Shown here piece by piece: positions 17,136 to 25,512 of a DNA stretch of 64,000 bases. Origin of the DNA: Acidovorax sp. YS12 (GTDB taxonomy: Bacteria > Pseudomonadota > Gammaproteobacteria > Burkholderiales > Burkholderiaceae_C); NCBI GenBank assembly GCA_021496925.1, contig CP053915.1, positions 2,879,501 to 2,943,500 of the forward strand. Direction: 5' to 3'. Under the pieces are notes generated by a model, which made no database searches, was not told the origin of the DNA, and saw only the letters and a program-made list of their open reading frames with translations. Both the position numbers and the translations under genes were made by a program. Every line of letters begins with the position of its first letter. Position 1 is the first letter of the stretch.

Positions 17136-17149
17136 CGAACGATCGTTCG
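17136..17149. promoter_or_regulatory. Perfect 14-bp palindrome, candidate TetR-family operator
   Basis: CGAACGATCGTTCG is a perfect inverted repeat flanked by A/T runs, 23 bp upstream of the lipase-like gene's start. The ACGATCGT centre is a common style of TetR-family operator. No tetR gene is nearby, so the regulator would act in trans. Confidence 0.6.
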
Positions 17150-17218
17150 TTTTTTGGACGGCACATCGTACTGCGCACATCCCCCTGGGCAGGGCAGGAG
17201 ACCCCGAATGCAGCAGGG

Positions 17219-18676
17219 TTAGGGAGCCGTGTCTACCCCCCGCGCCGTCCAGTCGATCAATGCGTCGAGCACGGGCCGCGCCGCCGCCGCGTTGGCGTGG
17301 TTCACCAGCGCCACCAGCACCTGGCGCCGGCCGTTGGCGGCGTGCACGTAGCCGGCCACGGCCATCACGTCGCGCAGGCTGCCGGTCTTGAGGTGGGCCG
17401 CGCCCGCGGCGCGGCTGGCGCTGCGGCGCAGCGTGCCGTCCACGCCCGCGATGGGCAGCGACGCCAGGTACTCAGGCATGACCGGCGCGGCCCAGGCCAG
17501 CTGCAGCATGCGCGCCAGGGCCTGGGCGCTGATGCGCGCCTCGCGGCTCAGGCCCGCGCCGTTGTCCACCACCGGGAATTCGGCGTCGCTGCCCAGGCGC
17601 TGGCGCCACCAGCGCTGCAGCGCCTCGCGCGCGGCCTCGAAGCTGCCCGCGCCGCCCTTTTGCAGCCCCAGGGTCAGGAACACCTGCTGCGTCATGACGT
17701 TGTTGCTGTACTTGTTGATGTCGCGCACCACCTCGGCCAGCGCGGGCGAGGCGGCGCTGAACGCGGGCTGCAGCCCCGCCGGCACGCGCCCCTCGCGCAC
17801 CTGGCCCGCCAGCGTGCCGCCCAGCGCGCGCCACATGCCTTCGATGGCGCGCGCGCCGAAGGCCGCCGGCTGCGCCGGCGCCACGGCCCAGGCGCGCTCG
17901 CCGCAGGCCGCAGGGAAGACGCCGGCGAAGGCGATGCGCGCGGCCTCGCCCAGCTCGGCGCGCAGGCCCTGGCGCCAGTCGCCGCAGGCCGCGCCCGGCG
18001 CCGCCAGCGGCACGCTGGCCTGCAGCTGCATGCCCGCCAGCGGCGGCTCGTAGGACACGCGCGCCACGCCAGCGGCGCTGTCGGGCACGAAGGTCAGGAC
18101 GATGGCCTGGTAGTTGACCAGCAGCGCATCGGGCGCCACGTTGTACGGCCGGCTGGGCTCGCCGTCGAAAGCCGCCGGGTCGTGCGCGCCCGGGCTGAAG
18201 GCGCTGCGGTCGAGCACGATGTCGCCCGCGATGGCCTGCACGCCCTGCGCCTGCAGGCGGCGCAGCAGCAGCCACAGCCGCTCGACCACGAGCTTGGGGT
18301 CGCCCCGGCCCTGGATGTAGACGTTGCCCTGCAGCGTGCCGCCCTGCAGCGCGCCTTCCAGGTACACCGGCGTCTGCCAGGTGTAGGCGGGGCCGAGCTG
18401 CTCCAGCGCCGCGAAGGTGGTGACCAGCTTCATCACCGAGGCCGGGTTCATCGGCACCTGGGCGCGCCAGGCCAGGCGCGGCGGCTTGCGCGGCGCATCG
18501 GCATCGGCCACCACCACGGCCAGGGCCTCGGGCGGCAGCCTGGCGGCGGCCAGGGCCGCCTGCACCTCGGGCGGAAGGGCGGACAAGGGCTGCGCGGCCG
18601 CCGCGCCGCACAGCAGCCAGGCCAGCACGCAGGCGGCCCAGCGGCCGCGAAGACAGGGGATGCCAAGGGAGTACAT
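17219..18676 (-). CDS. dacB: D-alanyl-D-alanine carboxypeptidase/endopeptidase (PBP4)
   Basis: PBP4-type enzymes trim peptidoglycan stem peptides in the periplasm. The 485-residue protein has a signal peptide ending about AAAAQ and the three penicillin-binding motifs: SxxK (Ser80 in PASVMKL), SxN (KYSNNVM) and KTG (LKTGSLRD). A large domain lies between the first two motifs, as in class C PBPs. Length fits the family. A dispersed repeat begins 11 bp upstream of its start and occupies the shared region with tsaB, so its promoter overlaps or abuts the repeat. Confidence 0.95.
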   Translation of the reverse strand: MYSLGIPCLRGRWAACVLAWLLCGAAAAQPLSALPPEVQAALAAARLPPEALAVVVADADAPRKPPRLAWRAQVPMNPASVMKLVTTFAALEQLGPAYTWQTPVYLEGALQGGTLQGNVYIQGRGDPKLVVERLWLLLRRLQAQGVQAIAGDIVLDRSAFSPGAHDPAAFDGEPSRPYNVAPDALLVNYQAIVLTFVPDSAAGVARVSYEPPLAGMQLQASVPLAAPGAACGDWRQGLRAELGEAARIAFAGVFPAACGERAWAVAPAQPAAFGARAIEGMWRALGGTLAGQVREGRVPAGLQPAFSAASPALAEVVRDINKYSNNVMTQQVFLTLGLQKGGAGSFEAAREALQRWWRQRLGSDAEFPVVDNGAGLSREARISAQALARMLQLAWAAPVMPEYLASLPIAGVDGTLRRSASRAAGAAHLKTGSLRDVMAVAGYVHAANGRRQVLVALVNHANAAAARPVLDALIDWTARGVDTAP

Positions 18677-18686
18677 GCTTAGATTT

Positions 18687-18746
18687 TAAGCATTTTTGGC
18701 ATCCAACCCTTATGCAGCAAGCGCTGGCAGCTATCATTTTTGATAT
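18687..18746 (+). repeat. Dispersed repeat copy D, between dacB and tsaB
   Basis: The core reads TTTTTGGCATCCAACCC, GCAGCAAGCGCTGGCAGCT and then a TATCATTTTTGATA hairpin where other copies have GCT-N11-AGC. It fills most of the divergent dacB/tsaB promoter region. Confidence 0.8.
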
Positions 18747-18791
18747 TCCGCCAGGGCATCGATAATCCAGGGCTGCTCTGCCTGCCCGCCC

Positions 18792-19526
18792 ATGAAACTG
18801 CTTGCCTTCGACACCAGCACCGACACCCTGTCCATCGCCGTCCAGCACGGCGCGCGGGTGTGGACGCACAGCGGCCCCGGCGGCGCGCAAGCATCGGGCA
18901 CGCTGGTCCCCGGCATCCAGGGCCTGCTGGCGCAGGCCGGGCTGGCCCTGGGCGACCTGCAGGCCATCGCCTTCGGGCGCGGCCCCGGCTCGTTCACCGG
19001 GCTGCGCACGGCCTGCGCCATCGCCCAGGGCCTGGCCTGGGGCGCGGGCCTGCCCGTGCTGCCCATCGACACCCTGCTCGCCGTGGCCGAGGAGGCCCGC
19101 GCGCAGCACGGCTGCACCGCAGTGGTGGCCGCGCTGGACGCGCGCATGGGCGAGGTCTACCACGCCCCCTGGCGCTGGGACGGCCACCAATGGGCCGCGC
19201 TGGCCGACTGCGGCCTGTGCGCGCCCGAGGCCGTGGCCGTGCCACCCGGCTTCGCCATCGCGGGCAACGCCCCCGCCGCCTACGGCGACCGCCTGGCCCC
19301 CGAAGCGGCCGGCGCCCCCCGGCTGCCGGCCCTGCCCAGCGCGGCGGCGCTGCTGCGCCTGGCACCCGCCTGGCTGGCCGCAGGCCGGGCCGTGCCCGCC
19401 AGCCAGGCGCTGCCGCTGTACGTGCGCGACAAGGTGGCGCAAACCACGGCCGAGCGGGCCGCCCTGCGGCAGAGCGCCACACAGACCGCCGCACCAGGCA
19501 CCGCACAGGGTGCCACGGCCCCATGA
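18792..19526 (+). CDS. tsaB: tRNA threonylcarbamoyladenosine biosynthesis protein TsaB
   Basis: TsaB is the scaffold/regulatory subunit of the TsaBDE complex that transfers threonylcarbamoyl to tRNA A37. The 244-residue protein starts with the ASKHA-type MKLLAFDTSTDTLSIAV. It carries the family motif IAFGRGPGSFTGLRTACAIAQG and then DTLLAVAEEA. The stop overlaps the rimI start as ATGA, the usual tsaB-rimI coupling. Confidence 0.96.
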   Translation: MKLLAFDTSTDTLSIAVQHGARVWTHSGPGGAQASGTLVPGIQGLLAQAGLALGDLQAIAFGRGPGSFTGLRTACAIAQGLAWGAGLPVLPIDTLLAVAEEARAQHGCTAVVAALDARMGEVYHAPWRWDGHQWAALADCGLCAPEAVAVPPGFAIAGNAPAAYGDRLAPEAAGAPRLPALPSAAALLRLAPAWLAAGRAVPASQALPLYVRDKVAQTTAERAALRQSATQTAAPGTAQGATAP

Positions 19527-20017
19527 GCGCCCTCGCCGCGCACGCCACCCGGCCCACGGCAGGGCCCGCCACGCGCTTCGAGGCGCTGTCGCTGGCGCGC
19601 CTGGACGCGCTGCTGGCCGTCGAGCAGCAGGCCTACAGCCACCCCTGGACGCGCGGCAACTTCATCGACACCCTGACGGCCGGCTACCAGGCCGAGCTGC
19701 TGCTGGCCGGGGACGAGCTGATCGGCTACTACGTCGCCATGCAGGGGGTGCAGGAAGCGCACCTGCTCAACGTCACCGTGGCGCCGCGCCACCAGGGCCA
19801 AGGCTGGGCGCGCGTGCTGCTGGAGGCGCTGAACGCCTGGGCGCGCAGCCGCGGCGCGCAGTCCCTCTGGCTGGAAGTGCGCAAGAGCAACACCCGGGCG
19901 CGCCAGATCTATGAAACCCATGGCTACCACCAGGCCGGCGTGCGCAAGGCCTACTACCCCGCCACCGGCGGCCTGCGCGAGGACGCCATCGTCATGCACC
20001 TGAACCTATGCCCCTGA
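19523..20017 (+). CDS. rimI: Ribosomal protein S18-alanine N-acetyltransferase
   Basis: A GNAT-fold acetyltransferase of 164 residues; RimI acetylates the N-terminal Ala of ribosomal protein S18. It shows the RimI start of domain (LDALLAVEQQAYSHPWTRGNF), the acetyl-CoA loop VAPRHQGQGWARVLLEAL and the C-terminal ARQIYETHGYHQAGVRKAYY. It overlaps tsaB by 4 nt and the next gene by 10 nt, so the three are translated as a coupled set. Confidence 0.94.
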   Translation: MSALAAHATRPTAGPATRFEALSLARLDALLAVEQQAYSHPWTRGNFIDTLTAGYQAELLLAGDELIGYYVAMQGVQEAHLLNVTVAPRHQGQGWARVLLEALNAWARSRGAQSLWLEVRKSNTRARQIYETHGYHQAGVRKAYYPATGGLREDAIVMHLNLCP

Positions 20018-20730
20018 ACCTCGACGCACGCCAGCGCGCCATGCTGCAGGAGATGGGCATCACCCTGTGGCTGCCCGGCGCGGCACCCGCGCCCGCTCCG
20101 GTACCCGCCACGGCGGTGGCCGCCCCGGTGCCGCAAGCGCCCATGCCCCCGGTGGCGCCCCCCGCGCCCGCCGCACCCCCTGCGGCACGCCAAGCGCCCC
20201 CACCCGCCACGGCGCCCGCCCCCGCCGCAACGGCACCTGTGGCCGAGGGCGCGGCGTTCACCCTGGCGGCCCCGCGCCCAGGCTATCCCGCGCAGGCCGC
20301 CGCCGCGGGCGCCGCCCCGCAGTCCGCCTGGCTGGTGGTGGTGGAATGCGCCCAGGAAGACGACCCGTTCGCTGGCGAAACCGGCCGCCTGCTCGACAAC
20401 ATGCTGCGCGCGCTGCGGCTGCACCAGCATCCGGGCGTCTTCATTGCGCCGCTGCTGCGCGGCCCCGCCGCCGCGCCCGCCGCGCTGGCCGATGCGCTGC
20501 ACGCGGCGCGCCCGGCCGTGGTGCTGGCCCTGGGGCTGCCAGCGGCGCGCATGGTGCTTGGCTGCAGCGAGCCGCTGGGCCGCCTGCGCGCCAGCCCGCA
20601 GAGCGTGGAGGGCATTCCCGTGGTGCCCACCTATGCGCCGTCGTACCTGCTGCGCGCCCCCCAGGCCAAGGCCGCCGCCTGGGCCGACCTGTGCCGCGCC
20701 CACGCGATGGTGCAGCGCAACAACAGCTGA
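20008..20730 (+). CDS. Uracil-DNA glycosylase superfamily-like protein, degenerate
   Basis: A 240-residue protein whose C-terminal half (about residues 105-235) resembles family 4 uracil-DNA glycosylases: the DDPFAGETGRLLDNMLRALRL segment and VVPTYAPSYLLR near the end. The N-terminus (QRAMLQEMGITLW) is followed by an 80-residue Ala/Pro-rich linker. The usual Fe-S cysteines (CxxC near the N-terminus) and the GEAPG active-site motif are missing; the latter position reads VVECAQED. It may therefore be non-catalytic or do something else. The position behind tsaB-rimI, overlapping rimI by 10 nt, implies cotranslation. Confidence 0.72.
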   Translation: MPLNLDARQRAMLQEMGITLWLPGAAPAPAPVPATAVAAPVPQAPMPPVAPPAPAAPPAARQAPPPATAPAPAATAPVAEGAAFTLAAPRPGYPAQAAAAGAAPQSAWLVVVECAQEDDPFAGETGRLLDNMLRALRLHQHPGVFIAPLLRGPAAAPAALADALHAARPAVVLALGLPAARMVLGCSEPLGRLRASPQSVEGIPVVPTYAPSYLLRAPQAKAAAWADLCRAHAMVQRNNS

Positions 20731-20805
20731 AACACCGACACGGCGCTGTCATTGTTGCAGTGCGATAATCCGCCGCTTGCTTACCGGAGAACACTCCTTG
20801 GAAAC

Positions 20806-20857
20806 CTACCCCAGTCGGTAGCTTTCAGCGCCTGGCCCGCTCCGGGTGACTGAAAGC
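20806..20857 (+). promoter_or_regulatory. Two tandem hairpins in the corA leader
   Basis: The 173 bp before corA contain a small hairpin CTACC/GGTAG (20806-20810 with 20817-20821). It is directly followed by a longer one, GCTTTCAG (20821-20828) with CTGAAAGC (20850-20857); the two share one base. They lie about 50 bp before the start codon. No match to a known Mg2+ riboswitch was recognised. Confidence 0.4.
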
Positions 20858-20903
20858 GCCCCGCATCCCGCTTCGTCGCCCCGCACCCACAAGGAGTGAG
20901 CCC

Positions 20904-21890
20904 ATGCTCAACATCTTTACGCTCGCCAATGGCCGCCTGGCCCAGGAAGAGATCGAGTCCCTGGAGGAGCTGTCGCGCTTCCAGCCGATCTGGGTGGACC
21001 TGGAGTCGCCCACGCCCGAGGAAAAGCGCTGGATCAAGCAGCACTACGGCCTGTCCATTCCCGAGGACGCGATGGACGAGGACATCGAGGAGTCGGCGCG
21101 CTTCTACGAGGAAGACAACGGCGAGCTGCACATCCGCAGCGACTTTCTCATCGACGACCACGACCAGCCGCGCGGCGTGCGCGTGGCCTTCATCCTGAAC
21201 CTGGTCAACGACGAGCTGAAAAGCAAGGGCGTGCTGTTCTCCATCCACGACGAGGACGTGCCCGTGTTCCGCCTGCTGCGCCTGCGCGCGCGCCGCGCGC
21301 CCGGCCTGATCAACGACGCGCGCGATGTGCTGCTCAAGCTGTTCGACGCCGACGCCGAATACTCCGCCGACACGCTCGAAGGCATCTACGACGAGCTGGA
21401 ACTGGCGGGCAAGAAGGTGCTCTCGGGCAACGTGACCGACGCGCTGGCCGGCGAGGTGCTGGGCGCCATCGCGCGCCAGGAGGACCTGAACGGGCGCATC
21501 CGCCGCAACGTGATGGACACGCGCCGCGCCGTGAGCTTCATGATGCGCAGCAAGATGCTGAACGCCGAGCAGTTCGAGGAAGCGCGCCAGATCCTGCGCG
21601 ACATCGACTCGCTGGACAGCCACACGGCCTTCCTGTTCGACAAGATCAACTTCCTGATGGACGCCACCGTGGGCTTCATCAACATCAACCAGAACAAGAT
21701 CATCAAGATCTTCTCCGTGGCCAGCGTGGCGCTGCTGCCGCCGACGCTGATCGCCAGCGTCTACGGCATGAACTTCCGCGCCATGCCGGAGCTGGAATGG
21801 GAATTCGGCTACGTATACGCCATCGGGGTCATGGTCGCCAGCGCCATCGTGCCCATGCTGTACTTCCGCAAGCGCGGCTGGCTGAAGTGA
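20904..21890 (+). CDS. corA: Magnesium/cobalt transporter CorA
   Basis: CorA is the homopentameric Mg2+ channel of the inner membrane. The 328-residue protein has a large cytoplasmic N-terminal domain rich in acidic residues (EDAMDEDIEESARFYEED). Two C-terminal membrane helices carry the signature YGMNF (ASVYGMNFRAMPE) and a basic tail (FRKRGWLK). The start has a GGAG-type Shine-Dalgarno. The stop codon TGA (21888-21890) lies inside the 4-bp target duplication of an insertion sequence, so the IS landed exactly at the gene's end without changing the protein. Any native terminator has been displaced. Confidence 0.96.
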   Translation: MLNIFTLANGRLAQEEIESLEELSRFQPIWVDLESPTPEEKRWIKQHYGLSIPEDAMDEDIEESARFYEEDNGELHIRSDFLIDDHDQPRGVRVAFILNLVNDELKSKGVLFSIHDEDVPVFRLLRLRARRAPGLINDARDVLLKLFDADAEYSADTLEGIYDELELAGKKVLSGNVTDALAGEVLGAIARQEDLNGRIRRNVMDTRRAVSFMMRSKMLNAEQFEEARQILRDIDSLDSHTAFLFDKINFLMDATVGFININQNKIIKIFSVASVALLPPTLIASVYGMNFRAMPELEWEFGYVYAIGVMVASAIVPMLYFRKRGWLK

Positions 21891-21891
21891 A

Positions 21892-23171
21892 GGGAACCTC
21901 TCAAAACCCATCCGCTCTCTTCCTGACCCGAGAAGCCTGACCCGCCCCTTGCCATGATCACACCCCGCAGCGCGCTGAAGTTCGACCTGTTCGCCCAGGC
22001 CTCGCGCCAACACAAGAGAGATGAGGTGGGCGATCCGCTGCAGGTGATCGCGCGGCACATCGACTTCGGAGCCCTGGCCGGGCTGGTGGATGCCTTGATC
22101 GAGCGCGGCGATGGCCGCAAGGGTGGCCGGCCGGCCTATCCCACCGAGGTGATGGTGCGCATCCTGGTCTTGAAGCAGCTGTACAACCTCTCGCACGAGC
22201 AGATGGAGTACCAGTTGCTGGATCGGGCGAGCTACCAGCGCTTTTGCCTGCTGCAGGATGCGATGAACGTGCCGGACCGCAACACGATCTGGCGCTTCGG
22301 CGAGCGGCTGGGCGTGGATGGGGCCACGGTGCTGTTCCAGGGAGTGGATGCGCAACTGCACCGCCATGGCTACATGGCCCGGGGCGGACAAGCCATCGAT
22401 GCGACGCTGGTGCCCGCGCCGCGCCAGCGCCTGGACAGGCCGGAGCGCGAGGCCCTGGCCGAAGGCAGAACGCCCGATTGGAGTGAGGCCGAGCGCCGGC
22501 AAAGGGATGTGGATGCCACACACACGAAAAAGCACGGCAAGAGCTACTTCGGCTACAAGCTCAGCGTGAGCGTGGACCTCAAGCACGGCTTCATCCGCCG
22601 CATCGCCACGGGCACGGCCAGCGAGCACGACGGACACCACTTCGACGAGGTGCTGGACATGCACAACACCGGGCGCAGCGTGCACACGGACAAGGCCTAC
22701 GCGAGCCGGCAGCGCCGGCAGATGCTGCAAGTGCTGGGCTTCGTGGACGCGATGCAGCGCCGGCCAGCCGGGCCAGCCCCTGAGCGAGTGCCAGAAGCGG
22801 CGCAACCAGCGCATTGCCAGCAAGCGTGCCCGGGTCGAACATGCGTTTGCCGGCATCCGGCACCTGGGCGGCAAGTTCGTACGCACGATCGGGCAGGCGC
22901 GGGCCACGGTGGCGATGACGATGATGGCTGCCTGCTACAACATGAAGCGCCTGGCCTCGTTCCTTGAGCGAGGCGTGGATGCGTTCTTCAAACCGGCGAC
23001 CACCAAGGCACAGGTGCGCCTGCAAACGGCGAAAGCCTGAGCCATCGGGGCTGCAAGGCCCCTCAATGCACGAGGTGCAGACCGCCGTAAGGCCTCATCG
23101 CGCATTCAAAACGGCTGGCGTCCAATCGTGCCTATTCGGATCCGTCAATCATGGGGTTGTGAGAGGTTCCC
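21892..23171 (+). mobile_element. IS5-family insertion sequence, 1280 bp, with 4-bp target duplication
   Basis: Terminal inverted repeats match at the two ends: left GGGAACCTCTCAAAACCCAT and right (reverse complement) GGGAACCTCTCACAACCCCAT up to 19 nt. Both ends are flanked by TGAA (21888-21891 and 23172-23175), a 4-bp target-site duplication. One transposase gene fills the element but has a frameshift. The family call rests on the transposase and TSD length; the IS5 subgroup was not resolved. It separates corA from a lower-GC island. Confidence 0.9.
21954..23040 (+). pseudogene. IS5-family DDE transposase, frameshifted
   Basis: The first frame (from ATG 21954) encodes a DDE transposase: N-terminal helical region (MVRILVLKQLYNLSHEQMEY), first Asp in QAIDATLVPAPRQ and second Asp in HTDKAYASRQRR. 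After DAMQRR (about 22764) the family sequence continues in a different frame (QPLSECQKRRNQRIASKR, then ARVEHAFAGIRHLGGKF with the catalytic Glu) to the TGA at 23038-23040. The break near 22764-22774 is consistent with loss of 2 nt (or gain of 1). It separates the Glu from the two Asp residues, so the element is probably not autonomous unless the shift is programmed. Confidence 0.85.
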
Positions 23172-23246
23172 TGAAGCACCGCCTTGCTTCAAGGAGCTTC
23201 CAGGCGCAAGCTTGAAGTCGCCCAGGGCTTCCTCGCGGGCGAAGGC

Positions 23247-25016
23247 TCAGCGCATTTCCACGATGCGGTCGCAGGCGTCCAGAGTGGACTGCCGATGTGC
23301 GATGACGACCACGGTCTTGTTGCCAGACAGGCTGCGAATCGCGTCGTTGACCGCCTGTTCGGTGGCCCCGTCCAAGGCACTCGTGGCCTCATCCATGCAC
23401 AACACGGGCGGGTCGCGGTACAGCGCCCGCGCGATGCCAATACGCTGGCGCTGCCCTCCCGAGAGCCGTATGCCCCGGTCGCCCACCAGCGACGCATAGC
23501 CATCCGCCAGATCGCTCACGATGAAATCATGGATGTGCGCCGCGCGCGCAGCCCGTTCGACGCGACCCATGTCGATCTGTTCCTTGGGGACGCCGAAGGC
23601 GATGTTCTCGGCCACGCTGATATCGGCCAAGTAGATCTGCTGGGGCACATAGCCAATGGATTTTTGCCAGGCCTTCACATTGGTCTTGTCGATCACCATG
23701 CCGTCCACCAGCACCTCCCCGGCTTGCGGAGACAGCAATCCGAGGAGCAGATCCATCACCGTACTCTTGCCTGAACCGCTACGCCCTGAAATCCCGGTGA
23801 TGGTATTGGCGGCGAACACCAGCTCCAGGCGGTCGAGCACCAGCACCTCCTTGCTGGCCGGATAGGCGTACGACACACCTTGCAGGCGAATTTCATGCCG
23901 GGGAACGATCTGTGCGCAGCCTTCCGCCTGGTCGTTTACCGGCATGCACAGGTCACGGTGAATGTTGTGAAGAATCGGCCCGGAGTATTTCAGGCGCGTG
24001 AGGCCACTGTAGATGGTCTGCATCGCCGGCAACAGACGGTAGGCCGCAAAGCCGTACAGGCCCATGGTGGGCAGCACTTCGCTCACATCGCCGGAGCGCC
24101 ACAAAGAGAGCAGCGCAATGGCGATCAAGCCCGCGAATCCCACCGCCTCGACGATGTACAGCGGCGACTGGACCAAGGTTTCGGTCGCGGCGGAGCGGCG
24201 CGCGAAATCGTGCGAGGCACTGGCAAACGAGCGCAGGTACGCCTGCGATGCGTGCGCGATCTTCACGTCCTTGATGCCACTGACCACCTCGTGGCAGCTT
24301 TTGTACCGGCGAGCGTCTGCCGCCTGCCGCTCGGCGCCCACCTGCGTCAAACGCTTGCGCACAAAAAGGTAAATGGTGCCGTAGAGCGCGCCCACCACGG
24401 CGACGATCCACACCGCCATTGAGGGGTCGTACACCAGGATCAGCACCACCATGGCCAGCGCCACGGCGCCCTGCGCTATCACGATCGCCAGCGGTTGCAG
24501 CAGATCAAACACCAGTTGATCGACCTCCGACAGCACGTTCTTCGTCAACTCGGACGGGTTGCGCGAAAGGAAGAAGTCATACGGCTGCCGCAAATAATTC
24601 GACAGCAAACGCACGCCCAGCGATTTTCTTTGCATCTGGACAAATCGACTGACCACATGCAGCGTGACCGCCTTGAATACCGATGAGACCACCACGACCA
24701 TCAGGGTGAGCAGGCCCAACACGTAAATCAGCGCCGCCGGATCAGAAAACTGCAAATCCCGGTAGATCGCATTCACCCACGGATTTTCCTCAATCACGTT
24801 CGGACGCGCCAAGACCGCCAGAAATGGCGCGATGGATAAAACGCCTGCGGTTTGCAGCAGCGCCATGATGCTGACCAGCACCACCACCCGGACGGCTTTT
24901 TTGCGCTCTTCGGTCGTGAAGAGATCAACCACCTTCTTGCAATGAGCGCAGAAGGTCACGGACGGCCCACCCATGACGCCGCACGCGAAGCCGGCAGACT
25001 GGCGCATGGCGAGCAT
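23247..25016 (-). CDS. ABC exporter/flippase, fused TMD-NBD (PglK/MsbA-like)
   Basis: A 589-residue half-transporter. Six membrane helices span about residues 40-330, followed by an NBD with Walker A GRSGSGKS, Q-loop YVPQQIYL, signature LSGGQRQRIGIARAL, Walker B PVLCMDEATSALD and H-loop IAHRQST. The extended helix pattern and the local sequence (FVQMQRKSLGVRLLSNYLRQ, LSEVDQLVFDLLQP) recall PglK, which flips lipid-linked glycans. Fused exporters of this type also serve peptide (RiPP) clusters. It is the last gene of the island operon, 22 bp after the PqqD-like gene. The C-terminus ends right after IVEMR, shorter than most NBDs. The substrate is unknown. Confidence 0.88.
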   Translation of the reverse strand: MLAMRQSAGFACGVMGGPSVTFCAHCKKVVDLFTTEERKKAVRVVVLVSIMALLQTAGVLSIAPFLAVLARPNVIEENPWVNAIYRDLQFSDPAALIYVLGLLTLMVVVVSSVFKAVTLHVVSRFVQMQRKSLGVRLLSNYLRQPYDFFLSRNPSELTKNVLSEVDQLVFDLLQPLAIVIAQGAVALAMVVLILVYDPSMAVWIVAVVGALYGTIYLFVRKRLTQVGAERQAADARRYKSCHEVVSGIKDVKIAHASQAYLRSFASASHDFARRSAATETLVQSPLYIVEAVGFAGLIAIALLSLWRSGDVSEVLPTMGLYGFAAYRLLPAMQTIYSGLTRLKYSGPILHNIHRDLCMPVNDQAEGCAQIVPRHEIRLQGVSYAYPASKEVLVLDRLELVFAANTITGISGRSGSGKSTVMDLLLGLLSPQAGEVLVDGMVIDKTNVKAWQKSIGYVPQQIYLADISVAENIAFGVPKEQIDMGRVERAARAAHIHDFIVSDLADGYASLVGDRGIRLSGGQRQRIGIARALYRDPPVLCMDEATSALDGATEQAVNDAIRSLSGNKTVVVIAHRQSTLDACDRIVEMR

Positions 25017-25038
25017 GCGCCAGATATCGCCTTGGCCC

Positions 25039-25512
25039 TCAAGCCGATACCCCGTCTTTGAGACTGGGCCATCCCTCGCCCGTCACATCGTGTACCGGAT
25101 CGAACTTGAGCACGTCTTCAATGTCCCTGAACTGCTCCACCTTGGGTGCCGAAAACGCCTGCCTTGCTGCCGGCTCGAACGTGAATGCCATTCCAGGCGC
25201 GCCGTCGTCACGGGGCTTGACCAGGCCAAAATCCAGCAATTCACGGCTCAGATTCTCCACCGCCGCATCCAGGTCGCTGTCCGTGACGTCGAAACGCGCG
25301 AGCATGGCCGAGCGGGCCTGCTCTGCAGTAGGAAGTGACAGCAGCATCAGCATGCAATCGGCACCGACACGGTCCACCGTATAGTAAATGCCACCGCGAA
25401 GATCGAGCAAAACCAGCTCGTCGTCGTAATTCTCGAACAATATTTCTTGATTATCAAAACACAGCAACTTCACAAGGAACCCCTTCTGCCATTTCAAGAA
25501 CGCCCCACCCAT
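25039..25512 (-). CDS. PqqD-like (RiPP recognition element fold) protein
   Basis: A 157-residue protein whose first about 100 residues follow the PqqD pattern: ELVLLDLRGGIYYTVDRVGA, then a helical part ending DAAVENLSRELLDFGLV. PqqD domains bind leader peptides or act as chaperones in RiPP-type pathways and in HprK-related systems. The last about 55 residues are an unrecognised extension. The start overlaps the upstream glycosyltransferase stop (TAATG), so it is translationally coupled. No precursor peptide gene was found next to it. Confidence 0.7.
   Translation of the reverse strand: MGGAFLKWQKGFLVKLLCFDNQEILFENYDDELVLLDLRGGIYYTVDRVGADCMLMLLSLPTAEQARSAMLARFDVTDSDLDAAVENLSRELLDFGLVKPRDDGAPGMAFTFEPAARQAFSAPKVEQFRDIEDVLKFDPVHDVTGEGWPSLKDGVSA

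Noticed and set aside
14933..18682. Very long open frame on the plus strand opposite ompW, the lipase-like gene and dacB
   Set aside because: It is an antisense shadow of three well-supported minus-strand genes in GC-rich DNA, with low-complexity Arg/Gly/Ala/His composition and no domain.
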